The notes: generated by a model not told the origin, from the letters alone. A stretch of 64,000 bases of DNA from Rhodopseudomonas palustris HaA2 (GCF_000013365.1 NC_007778.1:372001-436000), one strand, 5' to 3'; shown: positions 27,482 to 37,621, counted from the first letter of the stretch. Numbers and translations: made by a program.

Positions 27482-28195
27482 CTACGGCGCCTTGATGGCC
27501 CAACTCACCGTCACGCTGACGCTCAGCGTCTCCTCGCCGGGGGCGACCGGCGTGGCGGCGGATTGCATCGCCACCATCTTGCGCATCGGCGCGATGCCCT
27601 GCTGCGTGTCCTCCGAGATCAGCAGCGGCGCGCCGAGCGTGACGCCGGCGGCGCGGGCATAGACCTCGGCCTTGCGGCGGGCGTCGGCGATCGCCTCGGC
27701 GCGGACGTCGTCGAGCAGCTTCGACGGATCGGCGACCCGGAAGCCGATGCCGCGGATCTCGTTGGCGCCGGCGGTCACCAGCGTATCGACCAGCCCGGCG
27801 ACCCGCGCGATGTCGCGCACCTTCACGGTCACCAGATTGCTGGCCAGATAGCCGTTGATCTCGCTCGGCCCCGAGCGGTTCGACGCATATTGCGGCTGGA
27901 TCGACAGCCGCGAGGTCTGGGTGTCCTTGCCGTCGACGCCGGCGTTCTTCAATTCGAGCAGCACCTTGCCCATCGCGACGTTGTTGGCCTCGGCGGCGGC
28001 GCGGGCGGTCTTCGCCATATTGGACACGCCGGCCTCGATCTGGGCGATATCCGGCGCAACCGATTTCTGCGCCTCGCCGGTCACGGTGATCGATGGCGGG
28101 GACGGTGGTGCGGATTGGGCCGAAGCCGGCGCGGCGACAACCAGAGCGGAGACGACCAGAGCGGCGGCGATCACAGAACGGAACGGCATCGTCAT
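27482..28195 (-). CDS. Periplasmic SIMPL-domain (DUF541/YggE-like) protein
   Basis: 237 residues. A signal peptide of about 27 residues ends at ASAQ. The rest is a DUF541/SIMPL domain: ITVTGEAQKSVAPDIAQIEAGVS near the N-terminus and EDTQQGIAPMRKMV further on. YggE-type proteins are linked to oxidative-stress tolerance and envelope functions, but their activity is not settled. The ATG overlaps the stop of the upstream gene by 4 bases (ATGA), so the two are translationally coupled. Confidence 0.88.
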   Translation of the reverse strand: MTMPFRSVIAAALVVSALVVAAPASAQSAPPSPPSITVTGEAQKSVAPDIAQIEAGVSNMAKTARAAAEANNVAMGKVLLELKNAGVDGKDTQTSRLSIQPQYASNRSGPSEINGYLASNLVTVKVRDIARVAGLVDTLVTAGANEIRGIGFRVADPSKLLDDVRAEAIADARRKAEVYARAAGVTLGAPLLISEDTQQGIAPMRKMVAMQSAATPVAPGEETLSVSVTVSWAIKAP

Positions 28196-28923
28196 TTCAT
28201 CGGCACATAGACGTTGATCACGAGCTTGTCTTCCGCGGTGGTCAGCGGATCGGTGGTGTATTCCTCGACGAAGGTGTCCTTGGCTTCCAGTTTCTTCTCG
28301 TCGAGATGGTTGGTGATCGCCTCGTAGGTGTTGTCCATGTTGTCGTAGGAGCCGCGATGGACGAATTTCAGCGCCTTGCCGTCGGGCGTCGTCCCCATGC
28401 TCATCGTCTGGGGCAGATTCTTCGGCGCTTCGGGCACCGGGATCTCGGCCTGGAAGGTGAAGCCGTTGTCGTCGGTCGAGGTGTAGACGATCATCGGATT
28501 GCCGTTCGACTTGATGCCCTGCTTGGCGAGCAGCGCCGTCACTGACTTGAACGCCTCGATCAGACTCTCGAACGCGTTGTCCCAATTGGCCTTGCCCTTG
28601 AGGATCACCGCGGTCTTCGGCTCCAGCGTGATCTCCTCGCCGAACGGATCGGCGCTCTGCACCTTCGACACCGGCGGCACCGCAGGCGCCTCGGCCGCGG
28701 GCGGCGGCGGCGCCGGAGTTTCGGTCGCGGGCGGCGCAGGCGCCGGCGCAGGAGTCGCGGGGGCCGGCGCGGCTTCAGGTGCGGGCGTCGTGGCGGCAGG
28801 CGGCGGCGCCGGATCGGCGGGTTTGGTCTCGGTCTGCGCCGACGCGGCGGCCGTGACCAGCATCAGCGCGGCGGCCGATGCCAGCCCGCGCAGGCTGGCG
28901 TGAAACAAGCGGGGGCGGTTCAT
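28192..28923 (-). CDS. Exported GyrI-like / effector-binding-domain protein
   Basis: 243 residues. A signal peptide of about 29 residues (ending ASAQ) is followed by a Pro/Ala/Thr-rich linker (about 30-90) and a C-terminal domain of about 150 residues resembling the GyrI/AraC effector-binding fold. That domain is normally cytosolic, so its export is unusual. Its stop overlaps the SIMPL gene start. The pair may form a periplasmic binding or stress-response unit. Domain assignment is moderately sure; function is unknown. Confidence 0.75.
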   Translation of the reverse strand: MNRPRLFHASLRGLASAAALMLVTAAASAQTETKPADPAPPPAATTPAPEAAPAPATPAPAPAPPATETPAPPPPAAEAPAVPPVSKVQSADPFGEEITLEPKTAVILKGKANWDNAFESLIEAFKSVTALLAKQGIKSNGNPMIVYTSTDDNGFTFQAEIPVPEAPKNLPQTMSMGTTPDGKALKFVHRGSYDNMDNTYEAITNHLDEKKLEAKDTFVEEYTTDPLTTAEDKLVINVYVPMK

Positions 28924-29136
28924 TCCAATGTCTCCCTGGCCGCGAGCGGATGGCCCTGTCCCTGCGATCCTCGACGCCCGGCGGATCGCGATCCCGGCGT
29001 CCTTCATAACATCCGGCAGCCGCTTTCGTCCCTTGCGATCGGCGTGTGGCCTGACTGTGGCGGTCTGCCGACGCGCGCCGCCGGACTGGTCAAAACCGCC
29101 GTGCTTCGCCATATAGGCCCCGACAAGGACCGGATC

Positions 29137-30018
29137 ATGAGCGCGCTGGACAATCGCCTTTTCGCCAAGATGAACGGCATCGGCAACGAGATCGTCGTGG
29201 TCGATCTGCGCGACCAGCCCGCGCCGGTGACGCCGGACGATGCCCGCGCGGTGGCGGCGCATGTGCCTTATGATCAACTGATGTTGCTGCAGCCGGCGCG
29301 GCTGCCCGGCACCGAAGCCTTCGTCCGGATCTACAACAATGACGGCTCCGAATCCGGCGCTTGTGGCAACGGCATGCGCTGCGTCGCGCGGCAGCTGTTC
29401 GCCGGCTCCGACCAGCAGGGCCTGACCTTCGAGACCCGCGCCGGCCTGCTCAATTGCTGGCGCGGCCCCGCCGAGGGCCTGTTCACCGTCGACATGGGCG
29501 CGCCGAAATTCGGCTGGCAGGACATTCCGCTCGCCGAGGAATTCCGCGACACCCGCGGCATCGAACTGCAGATCGGCCCGATCGACGCGCCGATCCTGCA
29601 CACGCCCTCGGTGGTCAGCATGGGCAATCCGCATGCGATCTTCTGGGTCGACGACATCCACGCCTACGATCTCGGCCAATTCGGACCGCTGCTGGAGAAT
29701 CACCCGATCTTTCCGGAGCGCGCCAATATCACGCTCGCCCATATCGTCGATCGCCAGCACATCACGATGCGGACCTGGGAGCGCGGCGCCGGGCTGACCC
29801 GCGCCTGCGGCTCGGCCGCCTGCGCCACCGCGGTCGCCGCCGCGCGGCTGCGGCGGACCGACCGAATCGTCGAGATGACGCTGCCGGGCGGCAAGCTCAC
29901 GATCGAATGGCGCGAGGGCGACGATCACGTGCTGATGACCGGCGGCGCCGAGCTCGAATTCGAGGGCCGGTTCGATCCGGCGCTGTTCGTCGGCGCGTGT
30001 GACACGACCGCCGCCTGA
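29137..30018 (+). CDS. dapF: Diaminopimelate epimerase
   Basis: Cofactor-free epimerase converting LL- to meso-diaminopimelate for lysine and peptidoglycan. 293 residues. Both catalytic cysteines are visible: Cys76 in GACGNGMRC and Cys224 in RACGSAACA. The start at 29137 follows AAGGA; the upstream in-frame extension overlaps the divergent gene's leader and lacks DapF sequence. The stop TGA shares a base with the mtaB ATG (TGATG), indicating coupled translation. Confidence 0.95.
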   Translation: MSALDNRLFAKMNGIGNEIVVVDLRDQPAPVTPDDARAVAAHVPYDQLMLLQPARLPGTEAFVRIYNNDGSESGACGNGMRCVARQLFAGSDQQGLTFETRAGLLNCWRGPAEGLFTVDMGAPKFGWQDIPLAEEFRDTRGIELQIGPIDAPILHTPSVVSMGNPHAIFWVDDIHAYDLGQFGPLLENHPIFPERANITLAHIVDRQHITMRTWERGAGLTRACGSAACATAVAAARLRRTDRIVEMTLPGGKLTIEWREGDDHVLMTGGAELEFEGRFDPALFVGACDTTAA

Positions 30019-31286
30019 TGCCGGTCGAGATCGTCACCTTCGGCTGCCGCCTCAACGCCTTCGAATCCGAAGTGATCCGCCGCGAGGCGGAGGGCGCCGG
30101 CCTTACCGAGACGATCGTCGTCAATAGCTGCGCCGTGACCAATGAGGCCGTGGCGCAGGCGCGGCAGTCGATCCGCAAGCTCAAGCGCGCGCGGCCGGAC
30201 GCGCGCATCGTCGTCACCGGCTGCGCGGCGCAGACCGAACCGGCGACCTTCGCCGCGATGGACGAGGTCGATCGCGTCATCGGCAATGACGACAAGATCC
30301 GCACGGAGGCCTGGCGCGAAGCGCGCGCGGCGTTCGACGCCGATGCGTTCGGGCTCGGCAATGAAGAGAAAATCGCGGTCGCCGACATCATGGCGGTGCG
30401 CGAGATGGCGCCGCATCTCGTGGACGGTTACCAGAGCGGCCTGCCGCGGGTGTTCGTGCAGGTGCAGAACGGCTGCGACCATCGCTGCACCTTCTGCATC
30501 ATCCCCTATGGTCGTGGTAACTCCCGCTCGGTGCCGGTCGGCGCGGTGGTCGATCAGGTCCGCGCGCTGGCCGAACGCGGCCATGCCGAGATCGTGCTGA
30601 CCGGCGTCGATCTCACCAGCTACGGCGCCGACCTGCCGGGCACACCGAAGCTCGGCACGCTGGTGAAGAAGGTGCTGCGCCACGTCCCCGAACTGCGGCG
30701 GCTGCGGATCTCCTCGATCGATTCCATCGAGGCCGATCGCGACCTGCTCGATGCGCTCGCCAGCGAAGAGCGATTGATGCCGCATCTGCATCTGTCGCTA
30801 CAGGCCGGCGACGATCTGATCCTGAAGCGGATGAAGCGGCGGCACGCGCGGCAGGATGCAATTGATTTCTGCGACGAGGTCCGCCGGCTGCGCCCCGACA
30901 TCGCGCTCGGCGCCGATCTGATCGCGGGCTTCCCGACCGAGACCGACGCGATGTTCCAACGCTCACTCGATCTCGTCGCGGAGTGCGGCCTGACCTTCCT
31001 CCACGTATTTCCCTATTCGAAACGCCCCGGCACCCCGGCCGCCCGGATGCCGCAGCTCGACGGCCGCGTCGTGCGCCAACGGGCCGCGCAACTCCGCGCC
31101 GCCGGCGAGGCGGCGTTGCAGAAACGCCTTGCGGCGGAGATCGGCGCCACCCGCGCCGTGCTGATCGAAAGTGCTGCGCAAGGCCGCACCGAGCATTTCA
31201 TCCCGGTGGCGATTGCGGGCGTGGCGCCGGGCGACGTGCGGACGATGGCGATCCGCGGGCACGATGGAGTACGACTGATTGTTTAG
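30018..31286 (+). CDS. mtaB: tRNA threonylcarbamoyladenosine methylthiotransferase MtaB
   Basis: Radical-SAM enzyme that converts t6A37 to ms2t6A37 in tRNAs. 422 residues. The N-terminal MTTase domain has cysteines at 10, 38 and 69 for an accessory Fe-S cluster. The radical SAM CxxxCxxC motif is Cys153-Cys157-Cys160 (GCDHRCTFC). The C-terminus carries a TRAM-like region. Overlap with dapF is conserved in related genomes as I recall. Confidence 0.92.
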   Translation: MPVEIVTFGCRLNAFESEVIRREAEGAGLTETIVVNSCAVTNEAVAQARQSIRKLKRARPDARIVVTGCAAQTEPATFAAMDEVDRVIGNDDKIRTEAWREARAAFDADAFGLGNEEKIAVADIMAVREMAPHLVDGYQSGLPRVFVQVQNGCDHRCTFCIIPYGRGNSRSVPVGAVVDQVRALAERGHAEIVLTGVDLTSYGADLPGTPKLGTLVKKVLRHVPELRRLRISSIDSIEADRDLLDALASEERLMPHLHLSLQAGDDLILKRMKRRHARQDAIDFCDEVRRLRPDIALGADLIAGFPTETDAMFQRSLDLVAECGLTFLHVFPYSKRPGTPAARMPQLDGRVVRQRAAQLRAAGEAALQKRLAAEIGATRAVLIESAAQGRTEHFIPVAIAGVAPGDVRTMAIRGHDGVRLIV

Positions 31287-31334
31287 CGCTTGTCATGCTG
31301 AGCGATGAGCCGCTGCGTCTCCCCGCATTCCCAC

Positions 31335-31437
31335 GTCATCGCCCGGCTCGACCGGGCGACCCAGTATCCCAGAGCAGCCGTCTGTTAGTAACTAGCAGCG
31401 CCCTGGAATACTGGATCCCCGCCTTCGCGGGGATGAC
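31335..31437. repeat. Palindromic intergenic repeat (family F, CCAGTATTCC type)
   Basis: Inverted element with outer GTCATCGCCCGGC and GCGGGGATGAC ends and inner CCAGTATCCCAG / CTGGAATACTGG arms, between the convergent mtaB and pseudouridine synthase genes. Confidence 0.68.
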
Positions 31438-31465
31438 GGTTGGTCCTCGTACTAACCACTTCGAA

Positions 31466-32368
31466 CTACACGCCCGTCCACCCGCAGGCCGCCAGCCGCG
31501 GATGCATGTGCGGCGGCGGCGGCGCCGTCACCACCACCGGCGGCTTGTTGCGCGACAGCGGGATGGTGATCTCGCGGGCGTGCAGATGCAACTTCGGCTC
31601 GCCGAAGCGCGGGCCGTTGCCGTAGATGTTGTCGCCGAAGATCGGCCAGCCCATCGCCGCACAATGCACCCGCAATTGATGCGTCCGCCCGGTGATCGGC
31701 TCCAGCGCGAGCCAGGTGAGAGGCGGCGGGTCTTCTGCCTGCGCCGGAGATGAGGCCGCAGCAGCGCCCCCAGCACTGCGAGCCCCCTCTCCCGCTTGCG
31801 GGAGAGGGTTGGGGTGAGGGTGCCCCGAAGCGAGGCTCCCGTTGTCGACCCCCGCCCCCGGATCAAGTCCGGGGCAGGCTCCCGCCCCGCAAGGGGGAGG
31901 GGAGAAGGACCTCCCCAGCACCGTCCATTTCGTCAGCGACGGCAGGCCTTCCGGATCGATCTTCTGCCACCAGCCGCGCTCGGCGTTGAGGCGGCCGATC
32001 GGCAGGTCGATGGTGCCCTGGTCCTCCAGAGGCCCGCCCTCCACGATCGCCCAATAGGTCTTGGAAATCTTGCTGTGCTTGAACAGCAGCCCCAGCGTGG
32101 CGGTGGCCTTGCGGTGGCGGCCGAGCACCAGACAGCCGGAGGTGTCGCGGTCGAGCCGATGCGCCAGCACCGGCGGGCGCGGCAGGCCGAACCGCAGGAA
32201 CTCGAACGAGGTTTCCAGATTGGGCCCGCCCTTCGGGCCGCGATGCACCGGCAGGCCGGGCGGCTTGTCGATCACCAGCATCAGCCCGTCGCGATGCAGC
32301 ACCCGCGACTGAATGTCCTCCGCCGACAGTTCCGGCACGTCGAATTGATCGGTGTGGCTTTCGTTCAT
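31466..32368 (-). CDS. RluA-family pseudouridine synthase with an in-frame repeat insertion
   Basis: 300 residues. Pseudouridine synthases isomerise uridines in rRNA or tRNA. The catalytic motif HRLDRDTSG (Asp73) is at 70-78, and the family's TGRTHQLRVH motif is at 227-236. Between these, residues about 154-214 are a foreign-looking stretch containing GHPHPNPLPQAGEGA, the translation of the family A intergenic repeat, joined in frame. Without it the protein would be about 240 residues, normal for the family. The substrate site (RluA, RluC or TruC-like) cannot be told. Confidence 0.88.
   Translation of the reverse strand: MNESHTDQFDVPELSAEDIQSRVLHRDGLMLVIDKPPGLPVHRGPKGGPNLETSFEFLRFGLPRPPVLAHRLDRDTSGCLVLGRHRKATATLGLLFKHSKISKTYWAIVEGGPLEDQGTIDLPIGRLNAERGWWQKIDPEGLPSLTKWTVLGRSFSPPPCGAGACPGLDPGAGVDNGSLASGHPHPNPLPQAGEGARSAGGAAAASSPAQAEDPPPLTWLALEPITGRTHQLRVHCAAMGWPIFGDNIYGNGPRFGEPKLHLHAREITIPLSRNKPPVVVTAPPPPHMHPRLAACGWTGV
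31727..31909. repeat. Family A repeat material embedded in the pseudouridine synthase gene
   Basis: A CTCTCCCGCTTGCGGGAGAG arm with GGTTGGGGTGAGGG at 31785-31825, followed by a second GC-rich palindromic piece to about 31906. It adds about 61 codons without shifting the frame. Elsewhere in the window this family is only intergenic. Confidence 0.8.
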
Positions 32369-32396
32369 GACGCGAAACGGCTAACACAGCGCCCTG

Positions 32397-33344
32397 ATGA
32401 GTGACACTCCGGAAAATGCGAAACCGAGCTGGTGGCGGCGGCTGTCCAGCGGACTGAAGCGCACGTCGAGCTCGATCGGCACGGCGCTGTCCGAATTCAT
32501 ATCCAAGCGCAAGCTCGACCGGGCGATGCTCGACGAGATCGAGGACGTGCTGCTGCGCGCCGACCTCGGCACCGAGGTGGCGACGCGGATTTCGGACGCG
32601 GTCGGCGAGGGCCGCTACGACAAGATGATCTCGGCCGGCGACGTCAAGGAGATCGTCGCCGCCGAGGTCGAGAAGGTGCTGGCGCCGGTAGCCAAGCCCC
32701 TGGTGATCGACCGCGCCAAGAAGCCGTTCGTGGTGCTGGTGGTCGGCGTCAACGGCTCCGGCAAGACCACCACGATCGGCAAGCTGTCGGCGCGCTATGC
32801 GGCCGAAGGCCACAAGGTGATGATGGCGGCGGGCGACACCTTCCGGGCCGCGGCGATCGAGCAGCTCAAGGTCTGGGGCGAGCGCACCGGCACGCCGGTG
32901 ATCGCCGGCGCGCAGGGCTCGGATTCGGCCAGTCTGGCGTTCAACGCGCTGACCACGGCCAAAGAACAAGCCCGCGACGTGCTGCTGATCGACACCGCGG
33001 GCCGGCTGCAGAACCGCACCGAGCTGATGAACGAACTCGGCAAGGTGGTGCGGGTGATCAAGAAGGTCGACGACACCGCGCCGCATGCGGTGCTGCTGGT
33101 GCTCGACGCCACCGTCGGCCAGAACGCGCTGTCGCAGGTCGAGGCCTTCACCAAGACCGCCGGCGTGACGGGCTTGGTGATGACCAAGCTCGACGGCACC
33201 GCGCGCGGCGGGATTCTCGTCGCGATCGCCGAGAAGCACAAATTGCCGGTGCATTTCATCGGCGTCGGCGAAGGCGTCGAGGATCTGGCGCCGTTCACCG
33301 CGCGCGATTTCGCCCAGGCGATCGCCGGCACGGAGACCACATGA
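32397..33344 (+). CDS. ftsY: Signal recognition particle receptor FtsY
   Basis: 315-residue SRP receptor GTPase at the inner membrane. NG domain with P-loop [18 protein letters not shown], and [10 protein letters not shown]; the C-terminal [12 protein letters not shown] fits FtsY. The N-terminal acidic A domain is short, as in many alphaproteobacteria, with an amphipathic start ([13 protein letters not shown]). Its TGA overlaps the yciB ATG by 4 bases. Confidence 0.95.
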   Translation: MSDTPENAKPSWWRRLSSGLKRTSSSIGTALSEFISKRKLDRAMLDEIEDVLLRADLGTEVATRISDAVGEGRYDKMISAGDVKEIVAAEVEKVLAPVAKPLVIDRAKKPFVVLVVGVNGSGKTTTIGKLSARYAAEGHKVMMAAGDTFRAAAIEQLKVWGERTGTPVIAGAQGSDSASLAFNALTTAKEQARDVLLIDTAGRLQNRTELMNELGKVVRVIKKVDDTAPHAVLLVLDATVGQNALSQVEAFTKTAGVTGLVMTKLDGTARGGILVAIAEKHKLPVHFIGVGEGVEDLAPFTARDFAQAIAGTETT

Positions 33345-33958
33345 CCAACGAGACCCTGCCGAACAACCAGCCGCATCCGCTGTTCAAGCTCGCCACCGAG
33401 CTTGGGCCATTGCTGGTGTTCTTCGTCGTCAATGCGAAGTGGCATCTGTTCGCCGCCACCGGAGCCTTCATGGTGGCGGTGATCGCGGCGATCATCGCGT
33501 CCTATGTGGTGACCAAACACGTGCCGCTGATGGCGATCGTCACCGCCGTCGTGGTGCTGGTGTTCGGCACGCTGACGCTGGTGCTGCACGACGAGACCTT
33601 CATCAAGATGAAGCCGACCATCGTCTACGCGCTGTTCGGCGCGGTGCTCGGCGGCGGGCTCTTGTTCGGCCGCTCCTTCATCGCCATCATGTTCGATCAG
33701 GTGTTCAACCTGACGCCGGAAGGCTGGCGCAAGTTGACGCTGCGCTGGGCGCTGTTCTTCCTCGCGATGGCGGTGCTCAACGAGGCGGTGTGGCGCACGC
33801 AGTCGACCGACTTCTGGGTCAACTTCAAGGTGTTCGGCATGATCCCGCTGACCATGCTGTTTGCCTTCGCGCAGATGCCGCTGACCAAGCGCTACCAGGT
33901 CGCCCCCGCGACGCTGGAGCAGAGCGCCGCCGAGGAAGGCGACGTCTCGGGGCGGTAG
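33341..33958 (+). CDS. yciB: Intracellular septation protein A (YciB/IspZ family)
   Basis: 205-residue inner-membrane protein with about five or six hydrophobic helices, family IspZ/YciB, implicated in envelope integrity and septation. Family sequence includes [16 protein letters not shown] near the N-terminus and [18 protein letters not shown]. Translationally coupled to ftsY by an ATGA overlap. Confidence 0.9.
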   Translation: MTNETLPNNQPHPLFKLATELGPLLVFFVVNAKWHLFAATGAFMVAVIAAIIASYVVTKHVPLMAIVTAVVVLVFGTLTLVLHDETFIKMKPTIVYALFGAVLGGGLLFGRSFIAIMFDQVFNLTPEGWRKLTLRWALFFLAMAVLNEAVWRTQSTDFWVNFKVFGMIPLTMLFAFAQMPLTKRYQVAPATLEQSAAEEGDVSGR

Positions 33959-33981
33959 TTTCGGGACGGTAGTTTTGGGCC

Positions 33982-34095
33982 GTCATTGCCGGGCATGACC
34001 CGGCATCGCCAACTCCACCGCCGTCATGCCCGGGCTCGACCCGGGCATCCATCCTTCTGAAGAAGATGGATTGCCGGGTCGAGCCCGGCAATGAC
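33982..34095. repeat. Palindromic intergenic repeat, family C (one and a half copies)
   Basis: A short piece GTCATTGCCGGGCATGACCC is followed by a full element from GTCATGCCCGGGCTCGACCC to GGGTCGAGCCCGGCAATGAC, between the convergent yciB and helix-hairpin-helix genes. Confidence 0.75.
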
Positions 34096-34148
34096 TCGTT
34101 GTGCAAGCACGAGGCTTGTCGTCGACCAGTGGGCCGAGAGTAGTTCGC

Positions 34149-34514
34149 TCAGCTCTTGTGCTTGGCGATGATCTTGTCCTTGATGCCCTCATAGGTCTTC
34201 TCGGGCAGGATCTTCTTGTACACCAGCTCGTCCTTGGCCTTGTAGGGGCGGCCCTTGATGATCGCGGCGGAATAGGCCTTGCCGACCCCGGGCAGCGCGT
34301 CGAGTTGGTCGGCGGTGGCGGTGTTGATGTCCAGCAGTTCGGTCTTGGCACCTGCGGTCGGCGAGGTCTTGGTCGCCGCCGGCGGCGCCATCTTGTCGGC
34401 GGCGGGCGCGGTCTGGGTGCCCTGAGCCATCACGGGGCCGCTGGCGAGCAGGCCGAAGGCCAGCGCGGCGGCGAGCGGGGCGAGGGTGAGGTGGCGCAAA
34501 TTCAAAGGTCGCAT
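34149..34514 (-). CDS. Exported helix-hairpin-helix (ComEA-like) protein
   Basis: 121 residues. Signal peptide of about 31 residues (ending VMAQG), a Pro/Ala/Thr-rich linker, and a helix-hairpin-helix domain near 58-85 with [20 protein letters not shown]. Such domains bind DNA without sequence preference; ComEA-type proteins do this in the periplasm during DNA uptake. No other competence gene is nearby, so uptake is only a possibility. Confidence 0.85.
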   Translation of the reverse strand: MRPLNLRHLTLAPLAAALAFGLLASGPVMAQGTQTAPAADKMAPPAATKTSPTAGAKTELLDINTATADQLDALPGVGKAYSAAIIKGRPYKAKDELVYKKILPEKTYEGIKDKIIAKHKS

Positions 34515-34822
34515 CGGGGTGTCCTCCACGGACGTTGTTAGTAACGCCTCGAAGCTAGCCGTCGATTCATGGCGGGGCCATGGCCGCCACATGAACCGCC
34601 GATAAACGCTGATGATTATTTGCGGGGATGAGCTATCGGCGCGGCACGGCGCACCTCTCCCGCTTGCGGGAGAGGTCGACGCGCGAAGCGCGGCGGGTGA
34701 GGGCACTCCTATCAACGCATCACTGAGTCCGTGCTCGCGTCGCCCTCACCCCAGCCCTCTCCCGCAGGCGGGAGAGGGAGTTCGCTGCGGTGGGGGAGGG
34801 GCTGCGGATGAACGCGGCTACT
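34515..34822. repeat. Intergenic region with a family A repeat
   Basis: About 308 bases without a gene. A two-armed family A element spans about 34653-34780. The first 140 bases are the leader of the helix-hairpin-helix gene and include an AT-richer stretch near 34600-34620. No clear promoter was identified. Confidence 0.65.
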
Positions 34823-35416
34823 CTAGGACTTTCCCAGCGCCTTCTCGATTTCCGGCTTCAACACCTTGTCGAGATTGTCCGGCGTGATCGGGCCGACCAG
34901 CTTGTAGGCGATCTTGCCGTCGCGGCCGACCACGAAGGTCTCCGGCACGCCGTAGACGCCCCATTCGATCGCGGCACGACCGCTGGCGTCGACGCCGACG
35001 GCGGCGAACGGATTGCCGTAGCGGCCGAGGAAGCGGCGGGCGTTGTCGGGCCTGTCCTTGTAGTTGATGCCGACGATCTGGAAGCGCTTGTCGTCGCCGA
35101 GCGCAGTCAGCAGCGGCGCCTCGTCGTGGCACGGCACGCACCACGACGCCCAGACATTGACGACGCTGACCTTGCCCTTGAACTGCGCCGGCCCCAGCCC
35201 CGGCACCGCCGCGCCGTCGCGCGTGAGCGCGTCGAGCGCCGGCAGCTCGGTCTGCGGTACCTCGCGGCCGATCAGCGCCGAAGGGATCTTGGAAATGTCG
35301 CGGTCGCCGAGCCGGATCCAGAACAGCGCCGCGAGTCCCGCGAACACCAGCAGCGGCAGCGCCACCATCAGGGAGCGCCGCGTCGGCGAGGGGGTGTCGG
35401 TGACGGGCGTGCTCAT
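34823..35416 (-). CDS. ccmG: Thiol:disulfide interchange protein CcmG/DsbE
   Basis: 197-residue membrane-anchored periplasmic thioredoxin that reduces apocytochrome c cysteines before heme attachment. One N-terminal helix (about 15-34), then a thioredoxin domain with the active site WCVPC at Cys93/Cys96, a Gly-Val-Pro-Glu loop (YGVPETFVV), and an overall length typical of CcmG. The start overlaps the ccmD stop by 4 bases. B. japonicum calls this gene cycY. Confidence 0.94.
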   Translation of the reverse strand: MSTPVTDTPSPTRRSLMVALPLLVFAGLAALFWIRLGDRDISKIPSALIGREVPQTELPALDALTRDGAAVPGLGPAQFKGKVSVVNVWASWCVPCHDEAPLLTALGDDKRFQIVGINYKDRPDNARRFLGRYGNPFAAVGVDASGRAAIEWGVYGVPETFVVGRDGKIAYKLVGPITPDNLDKVLKPEIEKALGKS

Positions 35417-35589
35417 GACAGATCCGTTGCGCTGCGGCCGGAGCGCCGGGTGGCGCCGCGCGCCTCGAGCTCACGCAGCCGCGCCTTCTGGCGGCGATAA
35501 TCGAGCACCACCCAGACGATCAGCAGCACGACCACGATCGCGACCGCGGCGTAGGACGAGACGATGAACTCCGCATAGCGACCGAACAT
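35413..35589 (-). CDS. ccmD: Heme exporter protein CcmD
   Basis: 58-residue single-helix membrane protein (helix about 12-29, [20 protein letters not shown]), the small subunit that helps release holo-CcmE from CcmC. Assignment rests on size, topology and exact place between ccmC and ccmG, with ATGA overlaps at both ends. Confidence 0.88.
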   Translation of the reverse strand: MFGRYAEFIVSSYAAVAIVVVLLIVWVVLDYRRQKARLRELEARGATRRSGRSATDLS

Positions 35590-36323
35590 CACGCCGCCTC
35601 GGCGCGGCTGGCCTGCAGCATCTGCAGCGTGCGCACCCGGCGGCGCAGGATCTCGTTGCGCATCGCGGCGACGTGCAGGGTCAGGAACAGCAGCGAGAAG
35701 CCGAGCGCCATCACCAGTAGCGGAATCAGGAACGACTGGTCCAGCGCCGGCCCGCCCATCCGCACCACCGAGGCCGGCTGGTGCAGCGTATTCCACCAAT
35801 CGACCGAGAATTTGATGATCGGCAGATTGATCGCGCCGACCAGCGTCAGCACCGCGGCGGCGCGCGCCGCCCGCGACGGGTCCTCGACCGCGCGCCACAG
35901 CGCGATCAGGCCGAGATACATCAGGAACAGGATCAGCATCGAGGTCAGCCGGGCGTCCCATTCCCAATAGGTGCCCCACATCGGCCGGCCCCACAGCGAG
36001 CCGGTGAGCAGCGCCAGGAAGGTGAAGGCGGCGCCGATCGGGGCGGCGGTCTTGGCGGCGACGTCGGCGAGCGGATGCCGCCACACCAGTGTACCGAGCG
36101 CCGCGACGCTCATCACCCCCCAGACGAACATCGACAGCCAGGCGTTCGGCACATGCACGAACATGATCTTGACGGTGGCGCCCTGCTGGTAGTCGTCCGG
36201 CGCCAGCATCGACTGCACCAGCCCGACGGTCAGCAACAGCGCGGTGGCACCCGCCAGCCACGGCAGCAGGCGGCCAGCCAGCGTCAGGAACCGGGTCGGG
36301 TTGGCGAGTTCGGTCAGCGTCAT
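35589..36323 (-). CDS. ccmC: Heme transporter / heme lyase subunit CcmC
   Basis: 244-residue membrane protein with about six helices that presents heme to CcmE. The WWD-type heme-handling motif appears as [14 protein letters not shown] (about 115-128), and the flanking heme-ligand region FVHVPNAW is near 56-63. The start at 36323 is the family-typical [12 protein letters not shown]; the open frame continues upstream without conserved sequence. ccmA and ccmB, usually just upstream, are not in the window. Confidence 0.93.
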   Translation of the reverse strand: MTLTELANPTRFLTLAGRLLPWLAGATALLLTVGLVQSMLAPDDYQQGATVKIMFVHVPNAWLSMFVWGVMSVAALGTLVWRHPLADVAAKTAAPIGAAFTFLALLTGSLWGRPMWGTYWEWDARLTSMLILFLMYLGLIALWRAVEDPSRAARAAAVLTLVGAINLPIIKFSVDWWNTLHQPASVVRMGGPALDQSFLIPLLVMALGFSLLFLTLHVAAMRNEILRRRVRTLQMLQASRAEAA

Positions 36324-36478
36324 GGCATCCCTGATAATGGGATGGACGGGTGCAGGCAATGCGGCGTTCTCCGGAGGCCGCGTTCTCAGCGGGAGTTGAT
36401 CGGGCGGCGAGGTCCCGGCCTGGCGCACCAGCTGTTGCGCCGCAGCAAGGCGTGAGCCGGCCGACGCGGAGTTGCCGG

Positions 36479-37243
36479 TCAGCGATCCCACACGAACCCG
36501 CGCATCCGGGGATCGGCATCGAAGGCATCGCGGCCGAACGCGAGCGAGCCGCGCGGCGCTTCGCAGAAGGCGCGGGCGCCGTTGCGGTCGAAATGGATGC
36601 GCCAGGTCTGGCGATCGACCGGCGCCTTACTATGGAAGGCGCGGGGCGACAGCACCGCGACATTGGCGCCGCCCTGCGGATCACGCACCGACGGGTATTT
36701 GATGATGTCCGCCCCAGCGGCCCGCGCCGCGTCGCTGAACGATTGCGCGGCGGCGTAGTCGTCGCGTCGCATCAGCGGCGCCAGCTCGGGTGGCGGTAGC
36801 GTAGCCAGATCGAGCGCGCGGTCGGATTCGAGCAGGACGGCGAAGGCGGTGTGCTCGGCCGGGTTTTGCGGCCACGGCGTGTCGGGCGACTCCGCAAAGA
36901 ACCGCAGGCGATGAAACACCGCTTCGGCGATCGCCGTGGCGGGGTGCCCGGAGGCGTAGAACACGCCCGTATCGGCGTTCGGGCGGCGAAAGCGAGAACC
37001 CCAGGGGTTTGTGGCGCTGTAGCGGAACGGCGTCATCAGCAGGAAGTCGAGACCGTCGCAATCCGGCGGGATCGGCGGCTTGGTGTCCTCGATGATGTCT
37101 TCCAGCAGCGCCTGCTCGTCGAGCGAATCCGTCAGCTTCATCGTCGCCGACTGATGCTGCGCCTCGACGATCCGCCAGAACCGGCCGGAGAGCCGGGCCG
37201 CCTCAGACCGGAGCGCGTCGCGTATCCAGGTACTGGACGACAT
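36479..37243 (-). CDS. RES-domain toxin (NAD-degrading / ADP-ribosyltransferase-like)
   Basis: 254 residues. RES toxins deplete NAD+ or modify metabolic enzymes. The core shows the conserved pieces [31 protein letters not shown] and [20 protein letters not shown], where the family's Arg, Tyr, Glu and Ser residues sit. The start at 37243 overlaps the upstream antitoxin by about 41 bases; an internal ATG at 37141 is possible but would remove GRFWRIV, which belongs to the RES fold. Confidence 0.87.
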   Translation of the reverse strand: MSSSTWIRDALRSEAARLSGRFWRIVEAQHQSATMKLTDSLDEQALLEDIIEDTKPPIPPDCDGLDFLLMTPFRYSATNPWGSRFRRPNADTGVFYASGHPATAIAEAVFHRLRFFAESPDTPWPQNPAEHTAFAVLLESDRALDLATLPPPELAPLMRRDDYAAAQSFSDAARAAGADIIKYPSVRDPQGGANVAVLSPRAFHSKAPVDRQTWRIHFDRNGARAFCEAPRGSLAFGRDAFDADPRMRGFVWDR

Positions 37244-37601
37244 GAAACAGGCCCTGGACTTTCTGGATCAGTTCGACTGGCGTTCCCCGCAGCGCGAGGT
37301 TCTCCGCCTTGATCCATTTGCGCGCGGCGGTCTCGTCGCCGGCGACGATCGCGTCCAGCGAGCGATACAGCCGAACGAACAGTGCGGCGAGTTCGAAGGC
37401 CTTGCCGCGGTCGAGCACGTAATCGCCGCTCTTCATCCGCGAGATCACCGACTCGGACAGGCCGATGACGTTGCTCAGCACCTTCTGCGACAGCCCTAGC
37501 CGTTCGGCCGCTCTGACGGTGGCCTTGGTCAGGACCACCCCGGCGTCGACCTCGGTGTTCATGGGCGAAACCAAACGTTCTGGATTTGACGCTGCGATCA
37601 T
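37203..37601 (-). CDS. Xre/MbcA/ParS-type antitoxin
   Basis: 132 residues. An Xre-like helix-turn-helix lies near 30-58 (LGLSQKVLSNVIGLSESVIS), followed by the C-terminal toxin-binding domain (LAALFVRLYRSLDAIVAGDETAARKW, formerly DUF2384). ATG at 37601 has GGAGG in front; ATG at 37562 is a less likely start. Overlap with the RES toxin gene makes them one transcription unit. An inverted repeat just upstream is the expected operator. Confidence 0.9.
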   Translation of the reverse strand: MIAASNPERLVSPMNTEVDAGVVLTKATVRAAERLGLSQKVLSNVIGLSESVISRMKSGDYVLDRGKAFELAALFVRLYRSLDAIVAGDETAARKWIKAENLALRGTPVELIQKVQGLFHVVQYLDTRRAPV

Positions 37602-37621
37602 CTCCGCCTCCGTCTTGCCTG

